DNA of 7,632 nt from assembly GCA_013334545.1 (NCBI GenBank), contig JAAXXJ010000134.1, positions 1 through 7,632 on the forward strand, written 5' to 3'. A program made the position numbers and the translations under genes. This DNA comes from Nitrospirota bacterium. Its GTDB lineage: Bacteria; Nitrospirota; UBA9217. Below the pieces are notes generated by a model. It worked only from the letters and a program-made list of their open reading frames with translations, was not told where the DNA came from and did no database searches. Position 1 is the stretch's first letter. The number at the start of each line of letters is the position of its first letter. Below are positions 6,711 through 7,632 of the stretch, piece by piece.

Positions 6711-6976
6711 TTTATAATGGACTTACCGGCACCACAGCATACTGCGTGCGAGGCAATGTCCCACTACCTGCCATTGTAGTCTTGTTGTTCATGGCCCTAC
6801 GTATTTCAACACGTTTGGCACTATAGTATTTGCTCGATCTGACCGATACGATAGGTGATATGCGTCGAAAACATGGCTAGAGGGCTATGCATGCGGAACA
6901 AAGGAGAATTTCCGCTATTCAGTGTTCTGCGACAGGCACCGCCCTCATGATGGATCAAGCACTGCGAGGAGAAGTA

Positions 6977-7042
6977 ATGTCTGATATCGCGTTCCCCGTT
7001 ATACAAACACTGCTCCCTCGTTCTGCAGGCGGTCACGAGTAA
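6977..7042 (+). CDS. Possible 21-residue leader peptide coupled to the FliK-like gene
   Basis: An ATG at 6977 has a strong GAGGAG five bases upstream (6966-6971) and opens a 21-codon frame beginning MSDIAFPVIQTLLPR and ending GGHE. Its TAA (7040-7042) shares one base with the ATG of the FliK-like gene, the TAATG arrangement typical of translational coupling. Its ribosome-binding site is better than that of the downstream gene. The peptide matches nothing I recognise and has no membrane segment. It could be a real small protein, a coupling leader that delivers ribosomes to the next gene, or a chance frame. Confidence 0.42.
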   Translation: MSDIAFPVIQTLLPRSAGGHE

Positions 7043-7632
7043 TGCAGATACCCCCGACCCCCCAACCTACCCAGGATTTTCAGCTGTCCGTCAGCTCAAA
7101 GGCCCAGCTGTTTCTACGGACCGGAGAGATCGTCCAGGCCGAGGTCCTTACGGTCACCGAAACCGCTGTTGCCATCAGGATGAAGAACTCTATCGTAGAG
7201 GCGAGGACCACGCTGCCCTTGAAAGAAGGGGACACGATCCTCCTCAAGGTGGAGGGATGGGAGAATGAGCTCCGGCTCCGGCTTCTCCCGCCTGGCGGCG
7301 ACGATATCGCTTCGCTCAAGAATACCATCCTGGCCGCCCTGGCAACGCTGAAAGGCGCAAAGCCTGCTGCAGATGACCTGAAGATGCTGAGTTCCCTGAT
7401 CAACAATCTGTCGATCAGCATGAAAAGCTCGCTGCCCGGGCTGCAGACGATCGAGAAGCTGCTACCTTCGCTCGCAGGCATTACCGGCGGACTTCTCAAG
7501 GACGCTATACAGGATTCCGGCGTTTTTCTTGAAACCAAGCTCCGGCTCTTGGTCCTTCAGGGCACGGAAGGCAAAACCTCCGTTGCCGATCAGGCACAGG
7601 CGGCAAAGAGCGATCTGAAAGCGGCGCTGATG
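7042..7632 (+). CDS. fliK: FliK-like flagellar hook-length control protein, N-terminal part
   Basis: The frame is open from the ATG at 7042 through the window end (197 codons, no stop). The N-terminus is Pro/Gln-rich (MQIPPTPQPTQDFQL). Residues of roughly 17-75 form a beta-rich module (LFLRTGEIVQAEVLTVTETA, then LKEGDTILLKVEG). An alpha-helical stretch follows and holds LKDAIQDSGVFLETKL near 153-168, then SDLKAALM at the end. The pattern of (A/I)(E/Q)xSGLFxExKL followed by DLKAxL is characteristic of FliK-type proteins ahead of their conserved C-terminal domain, which would lie outside the window. FliK is exported through the flagellar apparatus and measures hook length, switching export specificity to filament proteins. 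An AGGCGG nine bases upstream is a moderate ribosome-binding site. The start codon overlaps the stop of a 21-codon ORF. The identification is probable, not certain, because the diagnostic C-terminus is missing. Confidence 0.7.
   Translation, partial: MQIPPTPQPTQDFQLSVSSKAQLFLRTGEIVQAEVLTVTETAVAIRMKNSIVEARTTLPLKEGDTILLKVEGWENELRLRLLPPGGDDIASLKNTILAALATLKGAKPAADDLKMLSSLINNLSISMKSSLPGLQTIEKLLPSLAGITGGLLKDAIQDSGVFLETKLRLLVLQGTEGKTSVADQAQAAKSDLKAALM

Larger units (their letters stand above)
6620..7041. other. Divergent regulatory region between TPR/Ig gene and FliK-like gene
   Basis: The 422 bases hold the FliA-type promoter of the minus-strand gene (6678-6704), a palindrome overlapping it, a small perfect inverted repeat ACTAC/GTAGT at 6763-6780, and at the right end a 21-codon plus-strand ORF leading into the FliK-like gene. 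No clear promoter for the plus-strand gene was found. TATA-type boxes near 6822-6827 lack a matching -35, and a TTGGCAC at 6815-6821 has the wrong spacing for sigma-54. The minus-strand frame across 6821-7036 starts at GTG without a ribosome-binding site and resembles nothing known to me. Confidence 0.6.

Noticed and set aside
6815..6834. Sigma-54-like TTGGCAC followed by TTTGC
   Set aside because: The spacing is three bases too long for the -24/-12 arrangement (GG and GC must be ten bases apart).
6822..6849. Second FliA-like site on the plus strand (TATA-N16-CCGATACG)
   Set aside because: The -35 is imperfect and the spacing off by one. It would give an unusually long leader for the FliK-like gene.
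6821..7036. 71-residue minus-strand frame in the divergent region
   Set aside because: It begins at GTG without a ribosome-binding site, has a low-quality Cys/His/Arg-rich composition, and overlaps the better-supported 21-codon ORF.
7080..7538. 152-residue minus-strand frame opposite the FliK-like gene
   Set aside because: Ser/Arg-rich antisense shadow of the plus-strand frame that carries FliK-type motifs.

Overview
This window comes from a flagellar locus of a motile, presumably Gram-negative bacterium of moderate GC content. The evidence is a FlbT/FlaF pair at the left edge, a textbook sigma-28 (FliA) promoter in the middle, and the start of a FliK-like hook-length gene at the right edge. 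FlbT and FlaF are best known from Alphaproteobacteria. The FliK-like protein and the giant methyltransferase/glycosyltransferase next door look more like Nitrospirota or deltaproteobacterial flagellar clusters. That placement is an inference from protein style and has not been checked by a database search.

Layout: (1) 1-720, plus strand: the 3' part of flbT and a complete flaF that overlaps it by 29 bases. (2) 721-784: a short convergent gap with no convincing terminator. (3) 785-4942, minus strand: one 1385-residue polypeptide with the order methyltransferase, methyltransferase, family-2 glycosyltransferase, TPR, second family-2 glycosyltransferase, TPR. (4) 4943-5413: a non-coding stretch with an AT-rich core holding promoter-like boxes on both strands. 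(5) 5414-6619, minus strand: a 401-residue protein with about six TPR units and an Ig-like C-terminal domain, preceded by a near-perfect sigma-28 promoter at 6678-6704. (6) 6620-7041: a divergent intergenic region holding that promoter, a palindrome overlapping it and, at its right end, a 21-codon ORF with a good Shine-Dalgarno that runs into the next gene through a TAATG overlap. (7) 7042-7632, plus strand: the N-terminal part of a FliK-like protein, open at the window edge.

Working model: FlbT and FlaF control flagellin synthesis. The giant enzyme probably builds or attaches a methylated glycan on flagellin, with its TPR segments as docking surfaces, comparable in logic to the TPR-containing flagellin glycosyltransferase FlmG of Caulobacter. 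The TPR/Ig protein is expressed as a late (class 3) flagellar gene together with the filament. It lacks a Sec signal and may be a cytoplasmic partner of filament assembly or a substrate of the flagellar export apparatus. Gene identities rest on visible motifs. The glycosylation target and the export idea are inference.
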